Source: a virus
Reading direction: 5' to 3' (one strand)
DNA length: 64,000 nucleotides
IMG/VR virus record: IMGVR_UViG_3300021505_000001
Location: 1-64,000 of that record
Position numbers and translations under genes: made by a program. The notes below the pieces were generated by a model. The model was not told where the DNA came from. It saw only the letters and a program-made list of their open reading frames with translations, and ran no database searches. This document shows positions 1 through 8,639 of the stretch, piece by piece. Position 1 is the stretch's first letter. Every line of letters starts with the position of its first letter.

Positions 1-680
1 GAATAATAAGGAATTGCATTTCCACCAGGTGTTGTTTGCCCAACTGTTCCTTGACGAAGCTGGTTACTACATGCTATCAACCATCCATTATTAGCTATTA
101 TACGACAAGTTTTTCGCAAGCATGTACTAAAATCCTTAGCACGTTTCATTCCCATTTTATCTTCACTTTCCATTTCCATTTCAGTAGATAAAGCAGCAAG
201 TGAATCAGCACATACTACATTTATTGTTTTTTTATTCTTATCTACTCTTGGTTTCCATTTCCAAAGAATATCAAACATTTCATTAACAGTATCAGGACGG
301 TAATAATTATCTTTCTTCAAAGTTAAACCATAAATACGACTGTATTCCTCATCCAAACGAGCTTCAGGGTCAAGAAACAATAAATCACCTTTGTTTACTG
401 TTTGTGTATAAGCAGCTATTTCTGAAAGAATAGATGTTTTTCCTGTTCCAGAAGGACCAAACACCTCCATAATTATACCACCAGGAATTCCTCCTCCACG
501 AATACGTGTCCCTGATATTGCTAAATCAAGTAAAGTACTTCCTGTTGAAACCACTCCCCATTCAAAAGAAATAGGATCTGAACCCTCAATATTATCAATA
601 TCTTCTTCAATAATCTCTTGATATCCTTCAATAACAGACTCTGTTTTGTTTCTTTCTTCTCTTTTTAATTTTTCAGGCAT
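1..680 (-). CDS. RecA/UvsX-type recombinase (partial, C terminus outside window)
   Basis: This is the first ~226 residues of a RecA/UvsX-family recombinase, which forms filaments on single-stranded DNA and drives homologous strand exchange in phage recombination-dependent replication. Seen on the reverse strand: Walker A GPSGTGKTS at residues 75-83, the post-Walker acidic segment DPEARLD near 104, a Walker B-like strand NVVCADS at 154-160 and the L2-type text CSNQLRQG followed by TPGG at 204-220. The start at 680 has a GGAG ribosome binding site 7 bases upstream. It is the most downstream gene seen of a leftward recombination operon (SSB and UvsY-like genes upstream). The gene runs off the window edge, so length cannot be compared. 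Confidence 0.92.
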   Translation of the reverse strand, partial: MPEKLKREERNKTESVIEGYQEIIEEDIDNIEGSDPISFEWGVVSTGSTLLDLAISGTRIRGGGIPGGIIMEVFGPSGTGKTSILSEIAAYTQTVNKGDLLFLDPEARLDEEYSRIYGLTLKKDNYYRPDTVNEMFDILWKWKPRVDKNKKTINVVCADSLAALSTEMEMESEDKMGMKRAKDFSTCLRKTCRIIANNGWLIACSNQLRQGTVGQTTPGGNAIPYY

Positions 681-708
681 AATATACTCCATAAATTGTA
701 ACAAATAT

Positions 709-737
709 GGGGGAACAAAACTAATTTTGTTCCCCCC
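709..737. terminator. Strong hairpin between SSB and recA
   Basis: A perfect 12-bp inverted repeat (GGGGGAACAAAA with TTTTGTTCCCCC, 4-base loop) sits between the SSB stop and the recA start. It lacks a long U tract on the leftward transcript, so it may be a partial terminator or an mRNA-processing or stabilising hairpin rather than a full stop. Confidence 0.55.
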
Positions 738-753
738 TTCATTTTATTTACAA

Positions 754-1800
754 TTAACCATGAGCTTCTACACAAGCATCCCAAAGTGGGCAATCATCAC
801 ATTGGTTCATGCTATCAGTATCAACTCCGAATATCCCTCCATGAGGACAAGCTGGAGTTTCAGCATTAAAATTTTCCTGAGACTGAGAATAATTCTCTGT
901 AGATTGAGACTTATCCCCATCTACATCAAAAGGAACATCAGAATTATCTTGTTCAGAAAGAGAAGAAGCACGACTACGTCTAACTCTATTATTAGACATT
1001 TGCTGGTTTGCTACTTCATGGGCATCTATTTTATTCTCTTCCTCAACAGGTGTAGATTCAAGGACAGATGTTTCACCACTCACCTGAGCTACAACTTTTT
1101 CAAGTTCTTCCTGCGTAGGAATATGAATAATTTTATCCAAAGTATAAGTTTTTTCCAATATTTCATCTGGAATAGGACCTTGTCTATCAACAAATTTATG
1201 TCCAAGAAATGTTGTGTTTTGTGCCCCTGTTCCCTGCCTTGTAAAAGCAATTGATTTACCATCATCAGGATCAGCAAAATCAATACGCTGAATGTGTCCA
1301 CCTTTTGTAGGAATAGCACAAAGTTCAATGAAAATTCTTTCAGAAAGCCACCAAGCTACTTCCCATACCTGAACGCCTTTTGCTTCTTCCTGTGGGGAGT
1401 CATAAACTACAACATTATAAAGCATGCGACGTTTGGGATTAAGAGCTTTCCATTCCTCTTCTGGAGCATCTTGAGTTATAAGACGTTTACGGAGTTCACA
1501 AATCGGGCATTCTCGATTATAATTTTTAGCAAGACAAACATAATCCTTTTCAGCCGGACCAAAACTCCGATGAACATACAATTCAAGTCCATAACTGACT
1601 TCCCCTTGTGGAACATTAGGATCATTTGGACCTGTAATATAAGGAATAATATCTATTAGATGTTGTCCTTCCTTTATTTTCCACGTAGGAATTCCTTGAG
1701 CACTTATATAAGAATGTGTATTTCCATCTGAACGCCCAGCAGATTCCTCAATACGTTTCTTCAATCCCTGTTTCATTCTACTACGAATAGATAAAGCCAT
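754..1800 (-). CDS. gp32-like single-stranded DNA-binding protein
   Basis: A 348-residue protein resembling T4 gp32, which coats single-stranded DNA during replication and recombination. The central core carries H77, C89, C98 and C101; this H-x11-C-x8-C-x2-C spacing is almost that of the structural zinc site of T4 gp32. N-terminal residues 1-20 are basic, as expected for the cooperativity arm. Residues ~245-310 are acidic and low in complexity. The end holds a second, extra Cys/His cluster (C318, H320, C334, C337, C343) where gp32 has only an acidic tail; this is unusual. It sits between the UvsY-like gene and recA, the usual partners. The ribosome binding site AAGGAGG precedes the ATG at 1800. 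Family assignment rests on the zinc pattern and context. Confidence 0.85.
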   Translation of the reverse strand: MALSIRSRMKQGLKKRIEESAGRSDGNTHSYISAQGIPTWKIKEGQHLIDIIPYITGPNDPNVPQGEVSYGLELYVHRSFGPAEKDYVCLAKNYNRECPICELRKRLITQDAPEEEWKALNPKRRMLYNVVVYDSPQEEAKGVQVWEVAWWLSERIFIELCAIPTKGGHIQRIDFADPDDGKSIAFTRQGTGAQNTTFLGHKFVDRQGPIPDEILEKTYTLDKIIHIPTQEELEKVVAQVSGETSVLESTPVEEENKIDAHEVANQQMSNNRVRRSRASSLSEQDNSDVPFDVDGDKSQSTENYSQSQENFNAETPACPHGGIFGVDTDSMNQCDDCPLWDACVEAHG

Positions 1801-1887
1801 AATATCTAAACCTCCTTAAAAATTTAACGTTTATTAATTAAAAAATAACTATTACAAAGTTTAAAGGTTAATGTTTAAAGGAAGTTT

Positions 1888-2424
1888 TTAACCTTCCTTG
1901 TTTTCCTCATTAGCAAATTTACCTTTTTGAAGTCTTTCACTTGCTTTTAAAGCTTTTCTTAATTCTTCTTTAACTTTCTTATGTTTAGCTTCTTTTGCAG
2001 AAAAAACTTCTGTTTCAGACAATGTTGGTTGAGAATAATATCCTGAAATAAACAATTGTGTCAATGCCTCAAGTGCTTTTTTTCGATGTTCAAGAGATGT
2101 TCTTACTGATGATAACATATTTACTTCTTCATTGACACGAAAATAATCATCAAGAGCCTCTCTATACTCATCTGATTTTACAATAGCTGCTGATATAGCT
2201 GCCTCCGTTGGTTTCTTTGTAAATCCAAATAAATCAGGATTTTCACGGATTTGGCCATCTAACTTAGCTTTGACTAAATCAATTTTCTCTTTTAATCTAT
2301 CTCTTTTCAAAGTAGCCTTTACCCACTTCTCAGACCATTCCATAAATAGTTGTGGTTGCCGTTCCCATTCAATGTGTAAATTGTTTCTATCAACTTTCAA
2401 TAAATTTTTGACATCTTCAAACAT
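1888..2424 (-). CDS. UvsY-like recombination mediator (probable)
   Basis: A 178-residue, highly charged, largely helical protein. Position between the SSB and clamp-loader genes and beside recA, together with the helical composition, suggests a UvsY-type mediator that loads the recombinase onto SSB-coated DNA. No diagnostic motif is visible, so this is inference from context and overall character. Two consecutive ATG codons occur (2427 and 2424). The second lies 6 bases after GGAGG and is preferred; the first is only 3 bases away. Residues ~55-110 form a long predicted helix and the C-terminal 40 residues are Lys/Glu rich. The preceding interrupted small gene ends inside this gene's first codons, which indicates translational coupling. 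Confidence 0.55.
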   Translation of the reverse strand: MFEDVKNLLKVDRNNLHIEWERQPQLFMEWSEKWVKATLKRDRLKEKIDLVKAKLDGQIRENPDLFGFTKKPTEAAISAAIVKSDEYREALDDYFRVNEEVNMLSSVRTSLEHRKKALEALTQLFISGYYSQPTLSETEVFSAKEAKHKKVKEELRKALKASERLQKGKFANEENKEG

Positions 2425-2671
2425 CATTCACCTCCGAAAACTTTCTAAGATTTTCATGACTAAACGTTTTTAACCATTCTTCCTTACGTTTCCATACACC
2501 AAATTTATTCCTTTCAATCTTCTGAAAAATCAATACACCATTGAAAGCATCCTCTACTGACCACTCCTCTGGATAAGCAGTTGTTCATATATAACCTAAG
2601 TGATCAATCATAATATCGGACGGACGGGTGATTCTATCAAAGAAACGAAAGATAAACTTGGGAATAAACAT
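2417..2671 (-). pseudogene. Small gene interrupted by an in-frame TGA
   Basis: Reading leftward from the ATG at 2671 gives 28 residues (MFIPKFIFRFFDR...), then a TGA at 2585-2587, then 55 further sense codons in the same frame (TTAYPEEWSVEDAFNG...) ending with TGA at 2417. The start is well supported: GGAG and a TAATG overlap with the end of the clamp-loader gene. The 3' end overlaps the start of the UvsY-like gene, as in a normal operon. So the whole 84-codon frame behaves like one gene with a single internal stop. It may be a recent nonsense mutation, a sequencing error, or programmed read-through. TGA is an ordinary stop elsewhere in the window. The function of the product is not recognised. 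Confidence 0.6.
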
Positions 2672-4560
2672 TATTCATCTCCTAAAACAGTAAGTAAATA
2701 ACAATCCTTTATAAGACCCGGTTTACCTACATATACATAAGAATTTTGCAACTGTTCAATAATCATTGCAGCCCTATCATTTTCTTTATTTAGCAAAACT
2801 TTACTCATATAACCTAATATAGCCCTCCGTATACCTTCAATATCCCCTTCAATTGTCTTAAGAATAGATGCTATGTTATTCCAATTTTCATGTTTCAATA
2901 ATGCTCTACACAAATCAATTACATTCGCCGTAGTCACAGAAGATGTTGTTTCAATAACCCTTATCATCATTTCAGTATCTTCCAAATCCATTACTTTATC
3001 AAGCATTACAAGTGCTTCTCTTGGACGACCTTCGGAAGATATAGTAATTTTTCGTAATACATTGACAGGTATATTTTTCCCTTCTTCCTGTAATATTTTC
3101 TTCAAGAATTTTACCATATCAGGAGTTACTAAAGGAAAAACTTGAAATAAAGCACAACGACTTTTAAGAGTACTTGCCAATTTAAAAGGTTCTGTTGTAC
3201 ATAAACAAACAATAACATGTGGTGGTGTATCTTCAAGGAATTTTAAAAGTGTTTCTTTCGCATCCTTAGTTAATTGATGTACTTCATCCAAAAGAAACAT
3301 CTTATATTTACTATTCATCGGTTGAAGGGTAGCCTTTTCAATTATTTTACGGATATCATCAATACCACGCTGTTCAGCCGCATTTGTTTCAAAAAAATCC
3401 ATTTCTGAAATATTAAAATAATTCTTTACTATACGTGCCATAGATGTCTTACCACAATTACCAGTAACAAAGATTTTATCTTTTCTTCTCAAAACTAAAT
3501 AAGAAGATGGCACTACAAAACAATACTCATAACCATCTACAGGAGTAATTTCTTTCATTACAACTTTTTTATTACTATGTATTCCAACATCAGGATTTCT
3601 TGTAGGTTGAACTATATATTCAATTCTATCTTTTCTTTTCCTTGTATAAATAGAAGCACGGGTTCCTGTAGCTGAAAATACAAATTGAACAAAATCAGCA
3701 TCAGATTTACATAACATAGTAAATCTCTTTCGATTATTATCACTATACCAATTTACCATTTCATCTTTAATTGTTTCAAGTTGTTCCATAGAACACTTAT
3801 AATAATCTGGTGTGAAACCTATTCTTTTAGGTGGGACGAAATTGAATTGAACATCTCCATTTTTTAAAGACCTCCAAAAAAATAGAATATCTGCCTTTCG
3901 TAACAAAAAATTGAGACGATTTATTTTATCTCTACTTTTTAATCTCAAATGACATTGTCCTCTACTTTCTGGAAAAGCACAATCTGTATCCATAGAAGAT
4001 AATGAATTACCCAATATTAAATTCACTGCTACTTGCACACGTAGTTGATATTCATCCAACAGCAAATTACTATCAGACTTATACAAAAATGTTGTCAAAA
4101 ATCTCCCATGGAAACCATATACAGAATTTTCATGCTGTTCTTTTATCTCAGAAAACTTTTTTACATGGAGTTTACCTTTGGGTGTTTTATACAGAACTCT
4201 ATGATCATCACTAAGACATTGGTTTACCCCATATTTTGTTTGGAATAAAGTTAGTTTATCTGATTTACGTTTTATATATTCATAGGGAGTAACAAATTCT
4301 GCTGTTCCATCTTTGTTCCACTGTAATACTTTTTCACCCTTATATTGACTAATAGGCTTCCACCCTTCGGGAGAAAGATACTCAGTATCACAATCAACAC
4401 AACCAGACTCCCCAACAAACAAAAACACTCTTGGACGTGTTTCATCTGGTTTTTCAAGAACAGACTTTAAAGAAGCTTTGGCTTCCGCATTCCCAACCAA
4501 TTCATCCAATGTAGATGGCCGATATTTAAGATGTAATGGTCCTTCTTTAACTTTAGTCAT
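2671..4560 (-). CDS. Clamp-loader ATPase (gp44/DnaX type) containing an intein
   Basis: The gene encodes 629 residues. Removal of a 315-residue intein leaves 314 residues, close to the 319 of T4 gp44. The AAA+ clamp loader opens and loads the sliding clamp. Host-protein features: YRPSTLDELVG at 13-23, Walker A GESG/CGKTS (split by the intein), the DEAD-box-like Walker B LLDEVHQL after the intein, and sensor 1 CTTEPFKL and arginine-finger SRC text that follow. The ATG at 4560 follows an AGAGGTAG motif. It belongs to the leftward recombination/replication operon, although the clamp and polymerase lie far away at 22.9-27.2 kb on the other strand. No second small clamp-loader subunit (gp62 type) is recognisable; the downstream unknown at 4578-5390 is a possible candidate only by position. 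Confidence 0.92.
   Translation of the reverse strand: MTKVKEGPLHLKYRPSTLDELVGNAEAKASLKSVLEKPDETRPRVFLFVGESGCVDCDTEYLSPEGWKPISQYKGEKVLQWNKDGTAEFVTPYEYIKRKSDKLTLFQTKYGVNQCLSDDHRVLYKTPKGKLHVKKFSEIKEQHENSVYGFHGRFLTTFLYKSDSNLLLDEYQLRVQVAVNLILGNSLSSMDTDCAFPESRGQCHLRLKSRDKINRLNFLLRKADILFFWRSLKNGDVQFNFVPPKRIGFTPDYYKCSMEQLETIKDEMVNWYSDNNRKRFTMLCKSDADFVQFVFSATGTRASIYTRKRKDRIEYIVQPTRNPDVGIHSNKKVVMKEITPVDGYEYCFVVPSSYLVLRRKDKIFVTGNCGKTSMARIVKNYFNISEMDFFETNAAEQRGIDDIRKIIEKATLQPMNSKYKMFLLDEVHQLTKDAKETLLKFLEDTPPHVIVCLCTTEPFKLASTLKSRCALFQVFPLVTPDMVKFLKKILQEEGKNIPVNVLRKITISSEGRPREALVMLDKVMDLEDTEMMIRVIETTSSVTTANVIDLCRALLKHENWNNIASILKTIEGDIEGIRRAILGYMSKVLLNKENDRAAMIIEQLQNSYVYVGKPGLIKDCYLLTVLGDE
3457..4401 (-). 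mobile_element. Intein with degenerate LAGLIDADG-type endonuclease, in the clamp-loader P-loop
   Basis: Residues 54-368 of the clamp loader are an intein. It begins with Cys54 (CVDCDTEYLSPEGWKPI, block A) and ends at Asn368 (FVTGN), followed by Cys369 of the host protein, so the splice rejoins GESG and CGKTS inside the Walker A loop. Block B (NQCLSDDHRVLYKT) includes a DDH in place of the usual TxxH. The penultimate residue is Gly instead of the usual His. The ~200-residue centre resembles a DOD homing endonuclease: LILGNSLSSMDTD at ~181-193 resembles a decayed LAGLIDADG helix, and a substrate-recognition-like segment (DADFVQFVFSATG) lies at ~287-299. Whether the endonuclease is active is doubtful. 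Confidence 0.88.
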
Positions 4561-4577
4561 AATCTACCTCTTTAATA

Positions 4578-5390
4578 TTAACGTTTAAATGTAAAAACTC
4601 TTTGTGAAAGATAATCCTTTATAATATCTGCTTCTGACAACTTTAATAACAAATCAGAAATTTTAATATCTGTTGAAATAGTATTTCCATAAATACAAAT
4701 CTTACCAGGATTTAAAAAATTAAACAATTTATAATAACGTGTTAACCATCTTAATAAAACCCCTGCTATTATACATTCTACCAAACTTACAGTTCTATGT
4801 TCTTTTAATCTATTCATTATAGAAAAAAAGATATCCTTACCCGATTCATAACTCAAACGGGTATTCCATTTTTCTATTTCTTGAGATGACAACAAATATT
4901 TGAATAATTTCAACAATTTAATATAAGAACGTTTATAAGAATAATAATCTTTTCTATTAGCTTGGGGTATTATAAGTTTGTAACTCATCCATGTATCAAA
5001 AATCCACTGAATATTTTTAGATACTTGACTTTTATTTGTTATAACAGTTAAAGTTGCCTTTTCTGAAGCAACAAATACAGCAAAAACCAATAAAATTGGA
5101 ATATAATCACCTTTATGTTTACTCAAAATTTTCTTTAGTATTCTTCCATCAGAAAAAGATGTAGCTCTACCAATCTTTTTCAAAATTGTATCAAAATAGA
5201 CTTCCTGAAAATCAAACAACTGTCCAGTAACAAAAGCTGTAGTAACAGCTTTATACATTTTTGGACAAATATTATATAAATGGCGATTTGTAGTTTCTCG
5301 TAACTCTCTACCTTGCCAATATGAATCCAAATATTCTGCACAAACTTTCCTTTGCCCATGCAGTAATATAAGATTTTTAATGGTAGACAT
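4578..5390 (-). CDS. Hypothetical protein (first gene of leftward operon)
   Basis: A 270-residue protein not recognised from its sequence. It is Lys/Ile/Tyr rich, mostly helical in appearance, without a signal peptide; two moderately hydrophobic stretches (~residues 95-110, YIPILLVFAVFVA, and ~205-217) could be buried helices. It lies immediately upstream of the clamp loader (17-base gap) and is the promoter-proximal gene of the leftward early operon, divergent from the gene at 5507. Position suggests a role in replication, perhaps as a clamp-loader partner, but no motif supports this. The ATG at 5390 follows AAGGAG. Confidence 0.75.
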   Translation of the reverse strand: MSTIKNLILLHGQRKVCAEYLDSYWQGRELRETTNRHLYNICPKMYKAVTTAFVTGQLFDFQEVYFDTILKKIGRATSFSDGRILKKILSKHKGDYIPILLVFAVFVASEKATLTVITNKSQVSKNIQWIFDTWMSYKLIIPQANRKDYYSYKRSYIKLLKLFKYLLSSQEIEKWNTRLSYESGKDIFFSIMNRLKEHRTVSLVECIIAGVLLRWLTRYYKLFNFLNPGKICIYGNTISTDIKISDLLLKLSEADIIKDYLSQRVFTFKR

Positions 5391-5506
5391 ACTTTTCTCC
5401 TTGTACTTCCTTCTAATTTAAATTACAATATAATAACTATTTAAGCTTTACATTTAAGTAAATATACACTATTTTATCAAAAATTCAACAAAAAAAGGAG
5501 GATTTT

Positions 5507-5926
5507 ATGGAACAAATAAAATTTGATTTTATGGTATCTGTTTCATATAATAATGGAATCCCTTTAACAAAGGAATTTATGATCTCAAATTATGAAGCAG
5601 ATGAAAAAGAAACAGGTTATAAAAAGCTACAAAAGGATGTACTAAATTTTTGTAATAAAAACAATATATTTTGGGTAGAAATAGCTATCATAGCTAAGAG
5701 TCCATCTATGCCAACATACAAAAATGTTAAGAACTACCAGATTATAATGGCTATGAAAGGTGATATAGAATGGTTTAAGCATATTGAATATTTTACTAAG
5801 TATATTGGTAGTATGGGTGGAGATATAGGTTTAGAAGCATCTGCTATAGGATTTATTGATACTTCTCATAAAATACGTGTCGAATTTGAAAATGGAATGA
5901 TATTACTTAGTCATTTAAAACAATAA
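5507..5926 (+). CDS. Hypothetical protein
   Basis: A 139-residue protein of unknown function with a mixed alpha/beta look and no recognisable motif, signal peptide or membrane segment. The ATG at 5507 has a strong AAAGGAGG site 6 bases upstream. It is the first of two rightward genes (19-base gap to the next) and is divergent from the leftward replication operon; the 116-bp AT-rich interval 5391-5506 must hold divergent promoters, but no convincing -35/-10 pair could be assigned. Confidence 0.75.
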   Translation: MEQIKFDFMVSVSYNNGIPLTKEFMISNYEADEKETGYKKLQKDVLNFCNKNNIFWVEIAIIAKSPSMPTYKNVKNYQIIMAMKGDIEWFKHIEYFTKYIGSMGGDIGLEASAIGFIDTSHKIRVEFENGMILLSHLKQ

Positions 5927-5945
5927 AAGGAGAAGGAGAATCATT

Positions 5946-6707
5946 ATGGAAAATATCTATGAAACTTGGGTTTTATCAGGATTTAATGTACCTTGGGAAG
6001 TTGTTGTATTAAGTAACAATTTAAACAAAGAGATTGATGCTGTAGAAGATTTTGATACTACTATCAAACTCCCTACAAAAAATACACACATAATGAAAGG
6101 AATCCCTATAACTTGGAAATTTGAAATACCATTTAATATATCTTTCAAAGAAATATTCTCTAAATATGTAAACGGAAAGTATACTATGGAATTCATGCCG
6201 GATTCAGAACAACCATTTCCTGTTTATCCTGAAGTAGAAGAACATATAGAAAGAGTACAAACCTTTATCACAAAATTAGTTACAGACATTATATTTGCAG
6301 AGTTTGAAAAAGGTATTCGTATAAGTGATAATGAAATTATATTTGATATGGAAACAGTGGTCAATGTGTGCCGAAAACTAAATATCCCATTTAGGTCTAT
6401 TATCCCTGATAAAATTGATATGTCTAACTTTAAACCTACAAAGATAGGTTACTTGGATACACCAGTATATTGGATAAAGTATTATGATGGAAACTTTAAG
6501 ACATTTCTTATCACTGATGTATCAATTAATACTGTAAAGGAATTAATGATGCTTACCCCAATGGTAACTCATTTCCCATATATTATAAAATTAAATAGAA
6601 GAAACCCGACAACCAAACTTTTGTTGAGTTGTGATAGTATCAAGAAACCAGTAATTCCATTATCAGAGGAAACACAAAATATTCTAAACATAATCAATGC
6701 CTATTAA
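5946..6707 (+). CDS. Hypothetical protein
   Basis: A 253-residue protein without recognisable family. It has evenly distributed charges, no signal peptide and no membrane helix. The ATG at 5946 follows AAGGAGAAGGAG. It is co-transcribed with the 139-residue gene upstream and followed 40 bases later by a clear intrinsic terminator, so the two form a short bicistronic unit. Confidence 0.75.
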   Translation: MENIYETWVLSGFNVPWEVVVLSNNLNKEIDAVEDFDTTIKLPTKNTHIMKGIPITWKFEIPFNISFKEIFSKYVNGKYTMEFMPDSEQPFPVYPEVEEHIERVQTFITKLVTDIIFAEFEKGIRISDNEIIFDMETVVNVCRKLNIPFRSIIPDKIDMSNFKPTKIGYLDTPVYWIKYYDGNFKTFLITDVSINTVKELMMLTPMVTHFPYIIKLNRRNPTTKLLLSCDSIKKPVIPLSEETQNILNIINAY

Positions 6708-6746
6708 AAATAGTTATCTGTAAAAATTATATATCGAAATTTTAAG

Positions 6747-6789
6747 AATGCACATAGTAATATTTAATTTCTATGTGCATTTATTTTTG
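6747..6789 (+). terminator. Intrinsic terminator
   Basis: A perfect 11-bp stem (AATGCACATAG / CTATGTGCATT, 13-base AT loop) is followed by TATTTTTG. It ends the bicistronic unit 5507-6707. Confidence 0.85.
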
Positions 6790-6807
6790 TTCTCTCCAAA
6801 AATAAAA

Positions 6808-7097
6808 CTTAACAGAATACCTAAAAATTATTTTGTTAAGTTTTATTATTTAATTATATCAATAACTTATAAACCTTAACAGAATGAGATGTAAAAATTA
6901 ATAAAATTTATGTGGATGACTTTTCAAAAAATTAATTTGCTAAAATTTATAAACTACTAATCAGAAAAAATTAATTTGTTAAGGTATAAAAATCACTTAA
7001 TAAACCTTAACAGAATACCTAAAAATTATTTTGTTAAGTTTTATTATTTAATTATATCAATAACTTATAAACCTTAACAGAATGAGATGTAAAAATT
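6808..7097. repeat. 92-bp direct repeat (two copies) built of CTTAAC/GTTAAG motifs
   Basis: Positions 6808-6899 and 7006-7097 are identical over 92 bp. Each copy begins with an imperfect palindrome (CTTAACAGAAT ... ATTTTGTTAAG, one mismatch) and contains a third CTTAACAGAAT near its end. The 106-bp spacer holds a further AATTTGTTAAGG (near 6974-6985). The same hexamer recurs beyond the next gene at 8194-8422. The arrangement resembles iterons of a replication origin or a multi-site operator. The remaining 7098-7481 holds no gene that can be supported; one 7-bp hairpin (AGACATA/TATGTCT) lies near 7428-7447. Confidence 0.85.
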
Positions 7098-7481
7098 CAC
7101 AAATAAAATAGACTGCTATTATTTGGAAAGAGAACTATAAAATTTTTAGTATGAAAAACAAAATGGAATAATAAAGAAAGGAAAAAATAGATTTATTTTT
7201 GAAAAAAACAAGGAACAACATATAGGAAGGTATTTTTATACAGAAATGCAGGAAATTTTCACTCTATAATAACCAAATATAACTTAAAAAGAGCAAAAAA
7301 CTCCTGTAAAGAGCATTCTACAAGTGGGACATTTTATCATAGGAACAAATTTAGAGTGCAACTATCCTAAAAATTACAACACAGGAACAAAGAATTCCAT
7401 AAATTTAGGAAATATAACCCAACAGACATAAAATTGTATGTCTTTGAATATTTCATTCGCTGTATTTAGAGATTTTTAGGT

Positions 7482-8081
7482 TTATGCTAAAGATGGAATT
7501 TGATAATTACTGATAAATTCCCTGATTCTATCACGCATATTAGTTTTCCATGGAGCCCCTTCATGAACAAAGGAAAGAACCAGTTTAATCAACCACAAAA
7601 TACGACTATAAATCCATCTATTCTTAATTAATTTAGCACTTTGCCTATCACCAGAAAACTTATCATCTATTAATTTTCTAATATATTTTGGATCGATATT
7701 ATCCCGTCTCCATAAGTCTTTCCAAGCAGTATGGCTTATCTTCAAAAATCTTGAAACCACAAATTTAACTCTTTTCTTAAAAGCTACAGTATCAAACAGT
7801 TTATTATTCCAAAAACAAGTTGTTGATTTTGATAGCTTCTCTGATCTCTTATTATAAGCAGCATCTATTCTATCATATAACTCATTAGTCTTTTTCTTAA
7901 TATATCTGTTGATTTGCTTTATTTTCATGCCTTTCGGGGGCATAACAAACTTGATTATACGCATATCAATATCCTGTACAACTGTTTTATTCTTTCGAGA
8001 ATAAAGAACTGCAGCTCTGGATACTCCAAAAATTTCTGAAACAATAACAAGTGGTGTTTCTGATAATTTCTTAAAAGCCAT
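7482..8081 (-). CDS. Small basic protein with N-terminal HTH-like segment
   Basis: A 199-residue basic protein, not assigned to a family. Residues ~10-30 (VSEIFGVSRAAVLYSRKN) read like a helix-turn-helix of the kind that binds DNA sites; the rest is Lys/Arg rich and helical, with several Trp residues. It is alone on the reverse strand in a gene-poor stretch, flanked on both sides by CTTAAC repeats (6808-7097 and 8194-8422). That setting suits an origin-binding initiator or an autoregulator acting on those repeats; this is inference. The ATG at 8081 has GGGAGG upstream. Confidence 0.7.
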   Translation of the reverse strand: MAFKKLSETPLVIVSEIFGVSRAAVLYSRKNKTVVQDIDMRIIKFVMPPKGMKIKQINRYIKKKTNELYDRIDAAYNKRSEKLSKSTTCFWNNKLFDTVAFKKRVKFVVSRFLKISHTAWKDLWRRDNIDPKYIRKLIDDKFSGDRQSAKLIKNRWIYSRILWLIKLVLSFVHEGAPWKTNMRDRIREFISNYQIPSLA

Positions 8082-8193
8082 TTTAAATTACCTCCCTTAG
8101 TAAAAATTTAATTTTGTGTATCAAGTTTACAATTTTTAAATGCACATGTCAACAAATTTTTATAAAAAATCGTTTAAATAATGTTTTATAGAC

Positions 8194-8422
8194 CTTAACT
8201 TAATAGCAAAAATTGAGGAGTGATACTTAACAAAAATTAATAGGTATCAAAAAAGGTAATGATATTAAACATTTACAAAAATTAGGTAAGACTTAACAAA
8301 AATGAAACTTTAAAAAAATTGCCTTCTCGAAAACCTTGACCCACAAGCATCTCAAAAGGCAATTTTTACTAGTTTACAGCTATAATACTGGAAGAGCATA
8401 GTTAAGGCGTTATAACCTTAAC
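8194..8422. repeat. Second cluster of CTTAAC repeats, upstream of the HTH-like gene
   Basis: CTTAAC occurs at 8194, 8226, 8292 and 8417 and its complement at 8401; two of these are followed by AAAAAT, matching the CTTAACARAAT sites at 6808-7097. Positions 8401-8422 form an inverted pair (GTTAAGG ... CCTTAAC). The cluster lies just upstream of the start of the gene at 7482-8081, so it could be its operator or part of an origin. Confidence 0.65.
8314..8367. other. Long perfect stem-loop
   Basis: A 12-bp perfect inverted repeat, AAAAATTGCCTT (8314-8325) and AAGGCAATTTTT (8356-8367), encloses a 30-base loop. With A and T tracts at either end it could act as a bidirectional terminator. No gene is visible in it. 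Confidence 0.6.
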
Positions 8423-8480
8423 CTTGTGGTTTCTAAAGAGGGGAACATTACAAAAAAATTGAAAAAAACGAAAAGAGAAG

Positions 8481-8514
8481 AAAACCACTCCTGGGCAAAG
8501 AGTAGGGTTTTTTT
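8481..8514 (+). terminator. Terminator-like hairpin with U tract
   Basis: AAAACCACTC and GAGTAGGGTTTT can pair around a CTGGGCAAA loop, followed by TTTTTTT on the plus strand. On the minus strand it is followed by GTTTTCTTCTCTTTT. It may therefore stop either a small rightward transcript from the repeat region or the leftward structured RNA candidate beyond it. Confidence 0.5.
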
Positions 8515-8639
8515 ATCAATTTTTTTCTTTTTTGCAATTTTTTTATTAATTTTCTGAATATGTAATAAAAAGATTAATATTTACTACTTTTGTAGAAAAT
8601 TAATAATTTTTTGTAATATTCTTCTCTTCATAGCGATTA

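Noticed and set aside
2417-2671. Genome-wide recoding of TGA as an amino acid
   Set aside because: Several solid genes end in TGA with correct overlaps (e.g. 17259, 17870, 20874, 59673), so TGA is a normal stop here.
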